Shown piece after piece: positions 46,838 through 58,815 of a stretch of 64,000 nt of DNA (positions are counted from its first letter, which is position 1; each line of letters starts with the position of its first letter). The notes under the pieces are model-generated. The model made no database searches. It saw only the letters and a list, made by a program, of their open reading frames with translations, and had not been told where the DNA came from. Both the position numbers and the translations under genes were made by a program. The stretch comes from Leptodontidium sp. MPI-SDFR-AT-0119 (lineage: Eukaryota > Ascomycota > Leotiomycetes > Helotiales > Leptodontidiaceae), in NCBI GenBank assembly GCA_020726505.1, contig JAHLEZ010000005.1:496001-560000 (forward strand). Direction: 5' to 3'.

Positions 46838-48087
46838 TCATAGTTCATCGTCCGATTCTGTTTCCGACCCATTATCTAGAACTGGGGCCGCAGGTTTGGG
46901 GGGTGGCTTTCTGGCAAAGGGCAACTCCCGTTTCTTTGGTGGTTCTGCCAGGTCTTGTAAGGTTCTTGAGCTAGATGCTTGGCTGCTACTTTGTTCTTGT
47001 TTTGTGCCAGCTGTGTTTCTCGTTGGAGGTGGCGCTGGAGGTTCTTCGTCTTCTGAAGCTTCGTCTGCTGTTTCCTCATCTGCTGTAGAATCATCTGGGT
47101 TTCTTGCATCATCGTGATCGGAATCTTCAGCTGCAGGCCCGTCATCGACATCCATCTTGTCGAACGCATCATTGGCCTCTTCTGCCTCAACCTGTCCTGC
47201 CTTCCTCTTGCCTTTGCGGGAAGGGCCCGCGGATCGCGATCGTGATCTTGACCGAGCTTCTTCGAGTTCTTTCACTTGTACGGGTTCAATATTCGAGCTC
47301 TGCAGAAGTCGTTGTTGATCTCGAATCTTGAGCTTCTTCTCATTGAGCAAGAGGGAGAACTTCTCGAGAAGCTGTGTATCATTGTCATTCTTCAATTTTA
47401 CTAGCTCTGCGAGACTCTCCTTCAACTTCTTGATTTGGGCATCCTTGTCGTCGAGTTTCGCTTTCGAGGCTTGTAATTGTTGAGTAAGTTTCTCATTTGC
47501 CAGAATGTTCTCGGAGCACCATTCGTAGAGATCGCCATCGCCATCGGGGTCCCTTGGAAGAATGATCGTTCCAAGTTTTTGCTAATGGCTTTGTTAGCTG
47601 ATCCTCGCGGTCAGAAGACACATGTGGCGTACCGTAATCCCTTCGATATTTCGTTGTATGATGATCGTTATTGACGTCGGCAAGTCTTTCGGCCCAGGCT
47701 GAATGCTCCCAATTGCTTCAACTCCCTCCGGGGCATCGACGGCCTCTCCCTCCGGACCTGTTCCAAGTAGAAAAGCAGAAAGAATTGGCAGCCATTCTTC
47801 CTGATTGACTTTCTTCTCCTTCAGTTTCGAGGTTTGGCTATGCTTCACTAAAAAACACCGAGATTTGATTAGTCTCCGGATTAATGCATGAAAAGGCGTG
47901 GCCAAGGGCTGGCCCGCGCCGGCCGATCTGGTGGCTTCTCACATTGAAATGAGAAAACGTTGTCATTCTCTGTTCCAATCAGATCAAGATCCAGCGTCTT
48001 TCCGCCTGTGGATGCTACATGTAGCAAAATGAAGTCGGGGTCATCGCCATGGTCCGCGCGGGGAACCTTGAGCAATCTGGGATCCAT
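46838..48087 (-). CDS. XRCC4/Lif1-like DNA double-strand-break repair protein
   Basis: Exons 48087-47943, 47847-47633 and 47581-46838 give 367 residues. XRCC4 (yeast Lif1) is the partner of DNA ligase IV in non-homologous end joining. Residues 1-130 fit the beta-sandwich head. A helix from about 145 to 205 is a coiled coil with the family's L-L-N-E-K-K-L-K-I-R signature near its end. The tail is long, disordered and acidic, with an R-S-R-S-R-S/K-G-K-R-K patch (likely nuclear signal) and a final S-E-T-E-S-D-D-E-L with casein-kinase-2-type sites. All junctions keep frame. Family assignment rests on the domain order and that helix signature. Confidence 0.8.
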
Positions 48088-48840
48088 GTTGAAGTGAGGT
48101 GGCTGCAGAATGGGCTCCGGCAGGATTTTGACGATCTCAAAATTGCAGGAGCACGGGCAGAGTTTCTGTCAGAGTCCGGGACAGAGATCCTCGTACGAAG
48201 CAATAATAAGTGAGGCCTATGCGACAGTTGTTTGGATAGGTAGGTATTGAGTTTCAGAGGGTTTCGGAAAGGCAAGGCAGTCGCGATCAAAGACGCGACT
48301 TTACGCGTTTTCTTCCAGTCATGTGACGGGCTAGCCCCATGGGGTTTAGTCATCCCAAATCCTATCCAGCCACATCAACGACACCCAGCCATCCCGACAA
48401 TCAGCAATCGATACGACAACCAAGATCTCCTCACCCAACCAACGACCGACCGGACTATCGACAACTCAAGTATTCCGCAGCGCTGCTCGCCCAACGACAA
48501 CAGAGATTACCGAGAGGGCATAGAGGAATATTGCGACCGGCAGTGGGAACAGGAGACAAGAAAATTGGGCCCAGCCACCAGCGAACACGAACAACTCACC
48601 GCGACGACGACAACACAAGCGCATTCCCCACCGGCAAAACCACCAAACCAGCAGCAAATACACCATACGGCACTCGCAATACCCGGAACCTGGATGAACA
48701 TGAATTTACGGCCTCGATAACTGCGCGATTGTTGCTCCTTGCTCCGGACAGCTTTCCCTCGACAGCTTGAACCGCACTTTGCCAGCTTTTGTTTCTAGCG
48801 CGATACCCGACTTTGAATTTTTGCAGCAAATACCTTCAAA
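48088..48840. promoter_or_regulatory. Divergent promoter, XRCC4-like and Byr4-like
   Basis: 753 bp. A 157-codon open frame at 48247-48720 is Gln/Pro/Thr-rich without family features and is probably leader of the downstream gene. Confidence 0.45.
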
Positions 48841-51800
48841 ATGGAGCAGTTGACATTGAAACCGCGCAAGGCGGTAGTGGAGGAGCCGATAGAGTGTTGG
48901 GACGACGACGACCTGGATATTGGAGGAGATGATTTCACATTTCGAAGCGCGTCATTGGCAACTACAGCTACATCACACCACCGTGATTCCGTGTCGTCCC
49001 GCATGTCCATCCGGTCCGACTTTGATTCGAATCACGGAGACGAAGAGAAATACATCCACCTGCCTGGAGACGACGAGAAGTCAACTTTCGATGCGGTGGC
49101 CTCGGCCGCGAGAGCAGGAATTCCAATCCCTCAGAACGTACCTGCTTCGGCACTGAAAGGTGGGACAATAAAACGGCTCGGTGGCAGGAAGATTAAGAAG
49201 ATCATACAAGATGATTGGGATGATGGAGACCTTGAATTCCCTGGCGAAGGCGGATTGACTATCAAGAGACAAGATGCATCCAATTTCCCTGATGCCTTGC
49301 GACAAGTAAGTGGAGGGTCTACGCAAGCAAGTCCAGTGAAGGCTTTACAGCCTGCACCAAAGTTCAACTTGAGCCCACGCCCAGACCTGAAACCGAAAAC
49401 AGCATCCGCGAATCTTATGCTCGATCGATTTCGTGACGAGGAAGACGACGACTTCTTTGGAGATGGTGGGGACACGATCAAAGTCTCAAAGAGCCGACAA
49501 GTTCCCAAGCTTTTACCTCTCATTACACCTCCAACTCCCCAAAAGGGAGACAATCATGCCGAAGGAGACGACGACTTTGAACAAGATTTCCAACTACCCA
49601 CAGACAACGAACCACTCAGGCTATCTACTCGCCGGGATATTCCTAAGACTCCAAGTAGTCTTCAGGATGACGCCGATGAATGGGGAGAAGGTGGAAGCTT
49701 GGGGACTAGGCACGGGGGCACAAAGAGAGACCGCCACTCAAACAGAAGCTCTTCAGCAACTGCGCTCAGTCCAAGCGTTTCAAGCTCACTTACCATCGAG
49801 AGTGAAGATGAAGGTCTAGACGGACTCGTGCTTCCAAGTGGCCCACTTCATTTTGATGACATCTTGAAGAGGAGGCAGCAGGATCGTTCTCCCGACCACG
49901 AAACTAGCGAGAAACAAGCCGCCAAGCGTGCAGAAGTAAAAGATGATTTCCTCACTGGTCTTGAGATTGGAGATGGCGATGTCTTTGATTCTAGCAAGCT
50001 CACACTCAACCGCAACATCAAAATGAAGACGACACGCCAGACAAGCCCCGCCCGTCCCAAGACTGCCGTGGCGCTTGTGTTTGGCAATCAACAAAAGGAA
50101 AAGGAAAAACCAGCACCACCCACCGCTACATCTCGTCTTCCTCGCCCACTGGGAGGGCATGAGCGTAATCCGTCCTCTCTAGAACCAGTCTCGGAGAGCG
50201 GCGGGCCTATTCTCCGAAGCAGTCGTAGATCTCAATCTAGGATGGGAGGCCACTCTTCCCACTCATCCATCACAAGTGTTGCAACACCCACAACACCATC
50301 CTCAGTCCACTCATTACCTCCTTCCACCCCTCGCCGACGAGACCTGGGAGGCAAACCATCCATTACTGCTCTACGCAATGAGCCGACGACGACCAATGCA
50401 CAGCTACTAAAGCTGAAGCGGTCGATGCCCACGATGCGTTCGTTCCCACAGTCTCCAGCAAAGCCAATTGGGTCACGTTACGAGAGGCCTCCTTCCCGTA
50501 CGGATAGCAACAGAACCAACATGATGTCTCGGCCCAAGACCCCTGTTGAACGGGATCGTTCTGGAGCTGAATCAAGCATGTCTCATGCAAGAAAGAATCC
50601 AGTTCCTTTCCTCCCAGCGGGGACTTCAGGTTCCCAGTCACATCATGTTACGATCAAAACGTCCCGCCATTTCCGCAGGCATGATTCTGAGTCCTCCAAC
50701 ACCAGTATCGAACTTCGGCCGTCGTCTCGGGCTGTCTCTAGGACGACTATGAGATCGCCAAGCCCACGGAGGCCGCGAGGAGCTGACGTGTTAGCACGGG
50801 AAGCCGCACCGAAGCATAGAATGACCAAGCCTATCCGACGGAAACAATTCGGTGATGGGTTTGAGCTTGATGGCTTTGATGACTTACCAACCTCCAAAGA
50901 CACAGAGCAGAGATTTGTGAAAGAGCCTATCGGTCGCGGCCCTCCCAAGCTGTCAGGTCTCCGGAATAAGATCCATCAAGATGCACTTCCATCGAGAACT
51001 ACGACCCCGGCTCCTCTGACTCCTTACTCACCTGCGAGATCCAGAGATGAGTTGCCTCGCTTTGCTCGTGACACTAATGCCAGTCGAATGGCAAGAGAGC
51101 ATGTTATCGCGCAACGTGCTCCATCGGCTCAGGGTGCGCCTCTGGCGGCTCTCACAAACCAATGGAAAGCCAAGGTGTCTGCAACTACGGGTCTCAGCAA
51201 TGTCCACGCACAGTCTGTCAAGCCGAAGAAAATGAGAGGTCCGCCGCAGAAACCCCAGCTTATCAAACCGCTGGGGAATCTGAATAATCCAAAATGTAAG
51301 CTTATCCCCACTTCTACTCACTACCGACCGCTAACGTCCTTCCAGCCATCAAGGGGATGTACTATAATCCTTACACCTACCGATGGGAGGGTAATGAAAA
51401 CGATCTCACACCTTTCGATGCTCCAGCCTCGTCGCCTTCTACTGCTTCAGTACCATCCCACGTCTTCCGCGAAAAGGAACACCAGGTATATCGCGAGAAG
51501 GAGAACACCACTCCACGACCCGCGCTCATCCAGAACATCACCTCTTCACAAAATGTGCAAGTTGTTGGAGGCATGGTCTTTGATCCCCAACGAATGTGTT
51601 GGTTGAAGATGCCAAGCCAGCAGCAAAACAACAAGAGCGATGCTGGCGATACCATGGATGGATTTGACGCCTTCGACGACGAGGAAGATGTTTTCAAAGA
51701 CGTGCCTGATCTGGAAGACAACCCCGCAAAAGAGGCAGATGAAGTAGGTGGCAGAAAGAGTGATGGCGCCAGCACTCTAAAGGATGACTGGCTTGTCGGC

Positions 51801-51950
51801 GAAGAGTTTGACGTTGGACCAGAGTTTGTGAAAAGACAGAGAGAAGAGGAAGAGAGATGGAGACGAAAGTGCGAGAAGTGGGTTGGCGCGAGCTTGGATC
51901 GCGGAACCGATGATTGGAGATGGGGTATCAGGGATGTGGTCAACGAGTAG
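48841..51950 (+). CDS. Byr4/Bfa1-like mitotic exit and septation regulator
   Basis: Exons 48841-51295 and 51346-51950 give 1019 residues. Byr4 (yeast Bfa1) forms with Cdc16/Bub2 the two-component GAP that holds back the septation/mitotic-exit GTPase at the spindle pole body. The N-terminus E-C-W-D-D-D-D-L-D-I and a repeat-like I-I-Q-D-D-W-D-D-G-D-L-E-F fit the family. A long Ser/Pro/Arg-rich region follows. The C-terminal block begins K-G-M-Y-Y-N-P-Y-T-Y-R-W-E-G-N-E-N-D just after the intron, continues with G-G-M-V-F-D-P-Q-R-M-C-W-L and closes with an E-E-R-W-R-R-K helix. These conserved blocks make the assignment fairly secure. Confidence 0.88.
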
Positions 51951-52663
51951 CCATATACTCCGGTCATAAATTATCCCTACGGCGCATGAGTTTAAAAGTT
52001 GGCGATCGCAAGAACAAAAGCAATTTTGGGTGATTTGTACATTTGTATTGGAACTGGGAACAAGGAAACTAGACGACAAAAATTGGAGCGTGGAGCGTGG
52101 AACGATTCGGTTTGTTTCTGCTCTGGCTGCTTCTCTGCGAAGCGCAGCTAGCTGTAGAGTGGCTTGGCGCTCTTGCTTCAACTCTTTTTTTTGCAGAGGA
52201 AGGAGATGGGATGGCAGGCGCTTAACTTGGTCTGGTGACTCTGGTCAACTTTGACACCTGTTTTTGTTGTTTTGGGATAGCTATTAAGGAAGGTATCGAT
52301 CGGTAGATACTTACTTGGCACGAATGTTACGACGGTTATGATTTTGGGTTCGAACTTTTAGCCTGTTGTAATTGAACTTGATTCTTTCTGGATGATTATG
52401 TGTTTTGGGTGTGCTCTTTGATCCGTAATGTATTGGATGTGCTGGTTTGAAGTGACGATGGGTGGGGAAATGGAATAACCTCCTTGATTGCCTCTGGGGT
52501 TGTATTGTTTTAATTGGGATATCAGCCAATAAATAACTGGCCATTGATCTAAACAGCGGCTGTTCATCATTACTCAGGTGTCCAGCTCTTTGGTCATCGC
52601 TGAGAATGAGTCTTTACTTTTTGTGGATGGTAGTTAGCGAGAAAAATTCGTCTGGCATTCTTA

Positions 52664-52766
52664 CAAGTAAACGTAAGTTTAAGGATTAGGGTTCAGCTTT
52701 ACTTTTCCCAAGGTTACATTCAAGCGGTTATGTTAGTAAAAACAGAAACCCGCACTTATCGAAGTT
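52664..52766. repeat. 103-bp degenerate repeat, copy 1
   Basis: Starts CAAGTAAACG and contains CAAGCGGTTATG and GCACTTATCG. It is matched along its whole length by copy 2 with scattered substitutions; start-to-start spacing is 149 bp. Confidence 0.75.
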
Positions 52767-52812
52767 GAGTCTTGAATTTGAAAGTTGGTAAAGGGGTTCA
52801 GTCACCTTCCAT

Positions 52813-52915
52813 CAAGTAAACACAAGTCTGAGGATCAGAATTCGGTACTACTTTTCCCCGTACTGCTTTCAAGCGGTTATGCTTTCAAAATTACGAACTT
52901 GCACTTATCGTAGTT
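52813..52915. repeat. 103-bp degenerate repeat, copy 2
   Basis: Same orientation and same length as copy 1. Shares CAAGTAAAC, CTTTTCCC, CAAGCGGTTATG and GCACTTATCG. Confidence 0.75.
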
Positions 52916-53199
52916 ATATTAAAGGGCTTTCAGAATCATGTAAATCTCAATTACAAGTACTTGATAAATAGAGATTTGAAAAAAAGAAAAAAACAAAACT
53001 CTCGGTTTAAGATTCGAGTAGTCTAACAATATATCGAAAGTCAAAGAATATCCAAGTAAACAAAACAAAGCGCTATTCCAGTCTATGCGATCTATGATTC
53101 TATCTCGAAAGCACTGCTATCTGTTCTTTGCGCCAATTCCATGTCCCAGCCTATCTCATGGAAATAGCGTAATCGAAATTCACGGAATAAAGCACGATC

Positions 53200-54315
53200 C
53201 TAGTCGCCAATCATGCAAACATCCTCTCCTTCAGTTGCAGCAACATCGTCACATCCACACTTAACCTCCTCCCTGCACTTCCTCTGAAGCTCCTCGAGTC
53301 TAGACCTCATTTCCGGCGTAGTGATAGTTTGACCATGCACGAAAGCAGGCTTAGACCACTGCAAACCCCGACTTCCACAGACAGATTTCCCCTGCGAATG
53401 AACTTCATCCTCACAGATCTCGATATCTGGATGAACGAGAGCCAGACCATGTCGCTTAAAAGCTGCACGACATTCACCACAATCCCTAGCAGGAATCGTC
53501 CGCCGGTATGTCTCCATGCCCTCGTAGAGAACTAAAGGTTGAGTGGATCTCGTTACATCCTTACTCACTTCCTTCCTACCCGATTCAACCAATTCAGACT
53601 CGGAAACCAAGTACACCGTCTTGACGTTGCGGAAGAAGTAGAGAATGCAAGCAAAGTAGTTCTCGTAACTACCCATCGTTTCGGTCAGGAGGTTGCGATT
53701 TACAGCTAGCCTTTCAACCTTAGCTAGCTCGTCTAGACACATATATGGTAAGACGTCTTGTAAGATCGACTCCGCAGTAGGTGCCTCGGTGTGTATATCC
53801 AGATACAAAGTATCAGTCTTGAAATTGAAGTACGTCTGAGCGATGGAGCCGAGAGCTGAGAAACTCTTGGTGTAGACTTTAGATGCGGCATGGAAGGATT
53901 CTCGACAGGCCAGAAGAAGAGCTGGAATGGGAACATCTGTGTCAAATCCCATCGTGTGGTGAAGATAAGGACGTCCCCGAATACGATCCATCCGGTCGAA
54001 TTCCTTTCTGGGTCCATCTTTGTGACTCTCACATAAGCAGCCTTGATATTTCGCTGGAGCCTTTCCCGTACATCTATCGGCTACATAGCGATTCGACGAG
54101 ACGCTCTCGACGGCATGATAGCATTCAGAGACGTGTCGTTGCCGTAGATGAACGACCTGAGGCTCGACCGTTGCTTCCCAGATCAAAAGCCGAATTTCAA
54201 AAGGAAGGTCAGGAAATCTAGAAAAAGAAACTTCGTTTATCGAGGGCTTAGGGACCAGCTTGGTCTCGATACTCGTCGAAGTCAGCGTGGCGGAGAGCAA
54301 GTGAGGTCTTATCAT
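53200..54315 (-). CDS. 2EXR domain protein
   Basis: Single exon, 371 residues, starting at the first in-frame ATG. Residues about 37-70 (F-P-D-L-P-F-E-I-R-L-L-I-W-E-A-T-V-E-P-Q-V-V) match the fungal 2EXR domain, an F-box-like N-terminal module abundant in Leotiomycetes and Sordariomycetes. A second conserved part (L-L-L-A-C-R-E-S-F-H-A-A, then F-N-F-K-T-D-T-L-Y-L) is typical of the family. The C-terminal 100 residues are Cys/His-rich (D-C-G-E-C, C-G-C-D-D). The function is unknown; an F-box-like adaptor role is a guess. A truncated paralogue lies just upstream. Confidence 0.85.
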   Translation of the reverse strand: MIRPHLLSATLTSTSIETKLVPKPSINEVSFSRFPDLPFEIRLLIWEATVEPQVVHLRQRHVSECYHAVESVSSNRYVADRCTGKAPAKYQGCLCESHKDGPRKEFDRMDRIRGRPYLHHTMGFDTDVPIPALLLACRESFHAASKVYTKSFSALGSIAQTYFNFKTDTLYLDIHTEAPTAESILQDVLPYMCLDELAKVERLAVNRNLLTETMGSYENYFACILYFFRNVKTVYLVSESELVESGRKEVSKDVTRSTQPLVLYEGMETYRRTIPARDCGECRAAFKRHGLALVHPDIEICEDEVHSQGKSVCGSRGLQWSKPAFVHGQTITTPEMRSRLEELQRKCREEVKCGCDDVAATEGEDVCMIGD

Positions 54316-54705
54316 GCTGTAAATCTGCAAAAAATGAAATGACTAGAAGAGAGAAAATAGTTACGAGTGAAAGATAACGGCGGTGAAAGTTTTATCTCCC
54401 GGGACGTGTAGAGCCGTAATTTTCTGACTGTTTCCAAGAGCTGCGCTCACTGGACGCCCCTTGCTTCGAGAATGATATGAGCAGCCGCCCACGTGACATG
54501 GAGTAAATCAACATGATCCACCGGCAGGGTACCTTGCCCACTCTATGTCCACGATCTTGCGATCAGAATGGTCCTTTAAGATACATTCAACAACAATGAC
54601 GAAAGATAAAGGGTCTGTTGAAGTCCGAAAACTTCCGGATATCCACTCTTATCGTGTTGCTTTTTCTGTTGGGTGGTCGGTCCGAAGTTGACGAGTCAGA
54701 CGAAT
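54316..54705. other. Intergenic, upstream of 2EXR gene
   Basis: No feature seen other than the likely promoter. The frame of the truncated 2EXR copy does not continue into it. Confidence 0.45.
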
Positions 54706-54891
54706 TTAGGGCTGTAGAGGTAACCCAGAGCGTGTCTCGTGAAGCTCGATGTCAATGCTTTCGGGCATATGCCGTAGCCTGATGTCGACAATGCGTGGAT
54801 TGATGGAGAATTCCCATACAAGCTTTCGGTGCTCCGGAGGGAGTTGTGGAAATTGAGGGAATGAAGTGCATTTGGGGTTGCTTGCAGCCAT
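54706..54891 (-). pseudogene. Truncated 2EXR copy
   Basis: A 61-codon frame whose residues 11-45 (F-P-Q-F-P-Q-L-P-P-E-H-R-K-L-V-W-E-F-S-I-N-P-R-I-V-D-I in order) align with the start of the neighbouring 2EXR protein. It stops at TAA, and I find no continuation of the domain in any frame before the next gene. It could be a remnant of a tandem duplication or a very short protein. Confidence 0.65.
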
Positions 54892-55334
54892 CGAATCGAG
54901 GATAGGTCGTCAGTAGCTGCAATAACTTGAAACAGCGTAACGATAGAGCAATGGTGGATTTTCGTAACTGTTTGATAGAAATGCTTGTTACTTCGACGTG
55001 ATTGAGAAGAGAATGAAATCGAATGAAGTTGGGTGAGGTAATGAGGGAAGTGTTCCAGTGGAGTTTGCTCCGCTGGGACGCGACTGCCAAGCGAAATCCA
55101 AGAGACTTTCTGAGTGGCGAAGTTTCTATTCCTACATTCTCAACGCTATTTATTTGGTAAAAGCAACCCTCCTTGTCTCCATTTTTTGAAGGACGAAAAA
55201 ACAAAACTAAAGAACTACAAACGAAACTGGTATCCTTCCCTCCCTAAACGCCCCCACTCTGACCATCGTACAGAAAGACAAAAAACACAGAGAATCCCGC
55301 TCGAACTCTCCCAGGATCTGTCTTTGTAGACACT
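54892..55334. other. Intergenic, no supported gene
   Basis: 3' region of the DUF3716 gene and upstream of the truncated 2EXR copy. Nothing recognised. Confidence 0.45.
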
Positions 55335-56773
55335 TTACTCATCAGCAAGTCCCCAAATTCCTCGATTGTATAATCTCAAACAATCAGCACTCGTACTTGT
55401 AAGGCAAGGAAGTGGTGGGAAATCGGGATCAGCAGGTAGGCGAAGGGAGTCCTCAAGCTCGATTTCCAAATCACCCAGCGCATATTTGACGGCCTCTGTA
55501 TATTTCTTGTCAAGAATTTCACGCAGCTCGTTTCGTACATCCTTCTGGTGCTCTGGGAGCAGAGATCGGAACAGGTAGTTGCCCTGCAAAAACCGCAGGT
55601 AGGTCTTTCGCTCTGAACGGAGCATGGTGGTCAATTCTGGGCCTTCTGCAGCAATCTCATACTATTTTTGTGGATTGGTAAATGCATATTTTTGTGAAAT
55701 GGAGTCGTAGGTTTACTTACCTGCTTTGCAACACTGTAGCCATCAGTAGTTGCCTTTCTTCTAATCTCACGAGCCTTATAAAATGGATTGAGTCTGTGTG
55801 GCAGAGAGTAATCCATTTCAACAAACTCATGGGCCGCTGGCACCCACGCCTGAAAAATGGCGTTCTCTGGCTGGGTTCGGCGAAGGGCTTCCAAGCAAAT
55901 CTTCTTACCAAAATGGTGATAGTAGGACTCTTGTGATACGGTTGGGATCCAGGTGAGCCAGTCTTGAAGGTTTTGAGGGGCTTGGGAGATTGCCAAATTA
56001 ATCATGCGTGCTGAAATTCCTTCACGGCGTTGCATAGATTCGGTAATCAAGCCCATGTCTGGTAAATTAGAAATTAGCAGGAGCTTTGCTCGAGAGATAA
56101 ACAGGGCTGCAGTTTTATTTCAAAATAGAAAAGAGGGAGACTCACTGTGCTCGTGTGCTGAGCAATGGGTGGTCTCATTTGCCCATCTGCAATTGCAGCA
56201 TGCTTTACCGAAGAAGCCCGGAAGAGAAACACAGACGACCCAAACGCCCGTATTCTGTAGATATGTGCATTGCACACAAGCAGGGTTATTGACCACACCT
56301 CTCTCTTGCGCAAATGAGGCTTCTTTATGCTTGTCATCTCTCTTGAGATTACCCAGACTCAAAGTCGAATCTGGTCTCAAGGCCAGGACAGCAGAACCAG
56401 CTCCATGAAGAACGGGGAGCTTTTTGATTTCCTATGGAAAGGTTAGTAAAAAGAAAAACTCTTTCCTGGCCGTAGCTCGTAATATGTAGAACTCGAGGGC
56501 TCATACACAAAGGCGGCAATTTTACAAAATACTATAAAAAGAGAACCTCCACGGGAGCAACGATAGCCAAAGTTTAGGGAAGTCAATTTAATGAGAGGGG
56601 GGAAGATATTAAGCTGTGAAACTTACAACAAGGGGTCCTGTGTCTGGCATGAGAGTCTCGCCAGCCAATGGTGCCACAATATGCAAAGAAATGGATGAAG
56701 GTAAAGGTAAGACGGGGGCCAGAGGGGCGGCGACGGGTCTACCTGAGGGCAAAGGAGTTCTACCGGCTGACAT
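55335..56773 (-). CDS. DUF3716 Cys-rich fungal protein
   Basis: Exons 56773-56627, 56431-56146, 56058-55721 and 55661-55335 give 365 residues, with frame kept at every junction. Residues 97-139 carry the fungal DUF3716 pattern: N-P-A-C-V-Q-C, C-V-S-L-P-G-F-F-G-K-A-C-C-N-C-R-W and a final Cys, with Cys101, 104, 116, 127, 128, 130 and 139 suggesting a zinc-binding module. The N-terminus is Pro-rich. The C-terminal half is mostly helical and unrecognised. Such proteins are numerous in plant-associated ascomycetes and their function is unknown. Confidence 0.8.
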
Positions 56774-57400
56774 TCTGTTGTTGAATGTTCTATACACGAT
56801 AATTAGTTGAATTGTAACACAGAACTGTGTGTATAACGCGTCTAATATTTACTTTTGGGCGTGGATTGCTTGTTTTGGTGGTGGTTGATTGAAAAAACGC
56901 GTGTTGGGACAGAAAAATATGGCTTTGGTGCTGCGAGGGACGCGTAAAAACAAGTGGGAGATGTAGAAGGCTAGCAAAAAAGTCTTTTAAAGGTGGAAGG
57001 ATCAAAAAATCGGGCTTTTGGTTCCGTTTAATTAAGCAGACGTTGGTTGTGATTTTAGTTTTTTGATGATGGTGTTGTTGACGAGTGTCTGGAGCGTCGA
57101 AGGACAAACTAGAGCTGTTTGGGACTGGCTTGAAGCTCTCTCATGTCTATTAGGGTCGACGGACTTGATTAAAGTTCGAATTTGATTGATTGGGCGTTAT
57201 TTTCGAGCTGACGCATATTTGGTGTCTTGTTTTGCACTGACTGGCGTTGTTGATTACGACTCGGCTCGAAGCGAAAATACGAGATTTGAAAAGGGGCCTG
57301 TCAAAGCAGCGAGCCATAATTCGTACCAGGCCGGCCACGCTTTTGTACAGATTTTTACAAGAAATCAAATATAGACGTTTGAGACATTTGAGACGTGTGA
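56774..57400. other. Upstream region of DUF3716 gene
   Basis: No further gene. Base composition becomes AT-rich toward the right. Confidence 0.45.
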
Positions 57401-58133
57401 GACTTCTATTCTTTTACCCTAGCTTGTTTCCCTAAAGGTTTATAAAAATGGTTCGTCGTTGCAAGTCTTTGAAATACCTATGAAACCAGTATAAGAGCAA
57501 CTAGGATGCAATAGTCACAAGATTGTTTACGAGCGAATGAAACTTCAAATGGTATCTCAATTGAGGATACAGTAAGTGAGTACAGCTAATGTCTGACCAC
57601 ACAATATTACTGAACTTACTGTACAAGGTGTTCTGCAAGAGAGAGAGTGATTTAGAAACACTCGCTTGGAAATTGCAGATAGAAATGAGGTTTGACGTAC
57701 TGAGAGGGCTTTGTAATTTTGCGAGTTTCAAAATTCTGAAGGCCCTTTATCTTATTTCCTTAAACTTATCCCATTTTGTTTTCTTCTCTTATATTATAAG
57801 CCTCCCCCTTCATGTAAAGACATAGGTACGAAAACCTTCTTTGTTTCTCTTCTCTCTTCCAAGTTATATTTACTGAACTTTAATTCTATCATATAAACAA
57901 ACTTAAATTGTAATTAATTCAATTAGACTCTCGATATGCAAACTTGAGCTTGAATACTTGAGAAACCCAAGTATGTATACTGTGACTTAAAGTGAGAATA
58001 ATATTTACTATTGAGTTCTAAGAACTCATTACTTCAACTCAATTTCAACTCAACTCAAATATATTCTAAGTAACTTGAGTAGACTTTCATGCATAGTAAC
58101 ACCAATTAGATATTTCATTTTTATAAGTAATGC

Positions 58134-58416
58134 TGTGGGAGGGACGAAGCCTAATAAACTACACAACAAGAAAGGTAACATATAGTAAGGTACAGGAGAG
58201 ATTCTAGGTTAAGAAATTGCGAATAGATTAAATCTAGAGATATTGTATATTTAAAGAGTGTGAAAAGTCGAGGGAGGGAGGAGAAAAAAGTTTATTAAAT
58301 AAAATTCTATAAAGGTGCTGTGTTATTGAGTTGTTTTCAAGTGTTAACCTCTTTTATATAGAAAGAGTCTGTCCGGTCAAGTAACAAAGAACCGACTAAG
58401 GGTCTTCCCCATCATA
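58134..58416 (-). mobile_element. Solo LTR, diverged copy (inverted)
   Basis: Begins TGTGGGAGGGACGAA, identical to the reverse complement of the end of the LTR at 58816-59095. It aligns to that element's reverse complement along its whole length (283 against 280 bp), ending ATCATA where the other has GCCACA. Differences include many C-to-T and G-to-A changes, a RIP-like pattern. No clear target-site duplication remains. Confidence 0.75.
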
Positions 58417-58815
58417 ATACTTAAACGTAATGAAATTGAGTATTTAAAAACATATATTGTAAAGCGGCCATTTGGTCAGCTTTCGTGTTCAACGTAGTAT
58501 TAAAGTCTCTTTTCAATTGTATATATTCAAAAGAATTGAAGACTTTTCCACCTCGAATGAAAGGCTCAGCGCTCTACCAGAATTAGTACTTGGTGCTTTG
58601 CACTTTCTTTTTTTTCTTGATTTGTGTAGCTTATGCATTGCTTAAATTCAAACTGAAATTCAATTCAAATTAAATACTCGAATATCTACTTAAGTTTAGT
58701 AAAGGTGAAAAAATCGATATACTCGGTATAATCTTTAAATAATCATCTTAAATATATTTTCTCTTTTATCTTAAAAGGAATCTTCTTATATTAGTATAAG
58801 TATTTTATTTAATAT

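Larger units (their letters stand above)
51951..53199. other. Intergenic with a degenerate tandem duplication
   Basis: Convergent 3' regions of the Byr4-like and 2EXR genes. Apart from two 103-bp repeat copies nothing is recognised. Confidence 0.5.

Noticed and set aside
48247..48720. Plus-strand 157-codon frame upstream of the Byr4-like gene
   Set aside because: Gln/Thr/Pro-rich, no family, overlaps another long frame; best read as leader sequence.
52340..52356. GGTTCGAAC resembling a tRNA B-box
   Set aside because: No matching acceptor stem, anticodon arm or A-box at the right distance.
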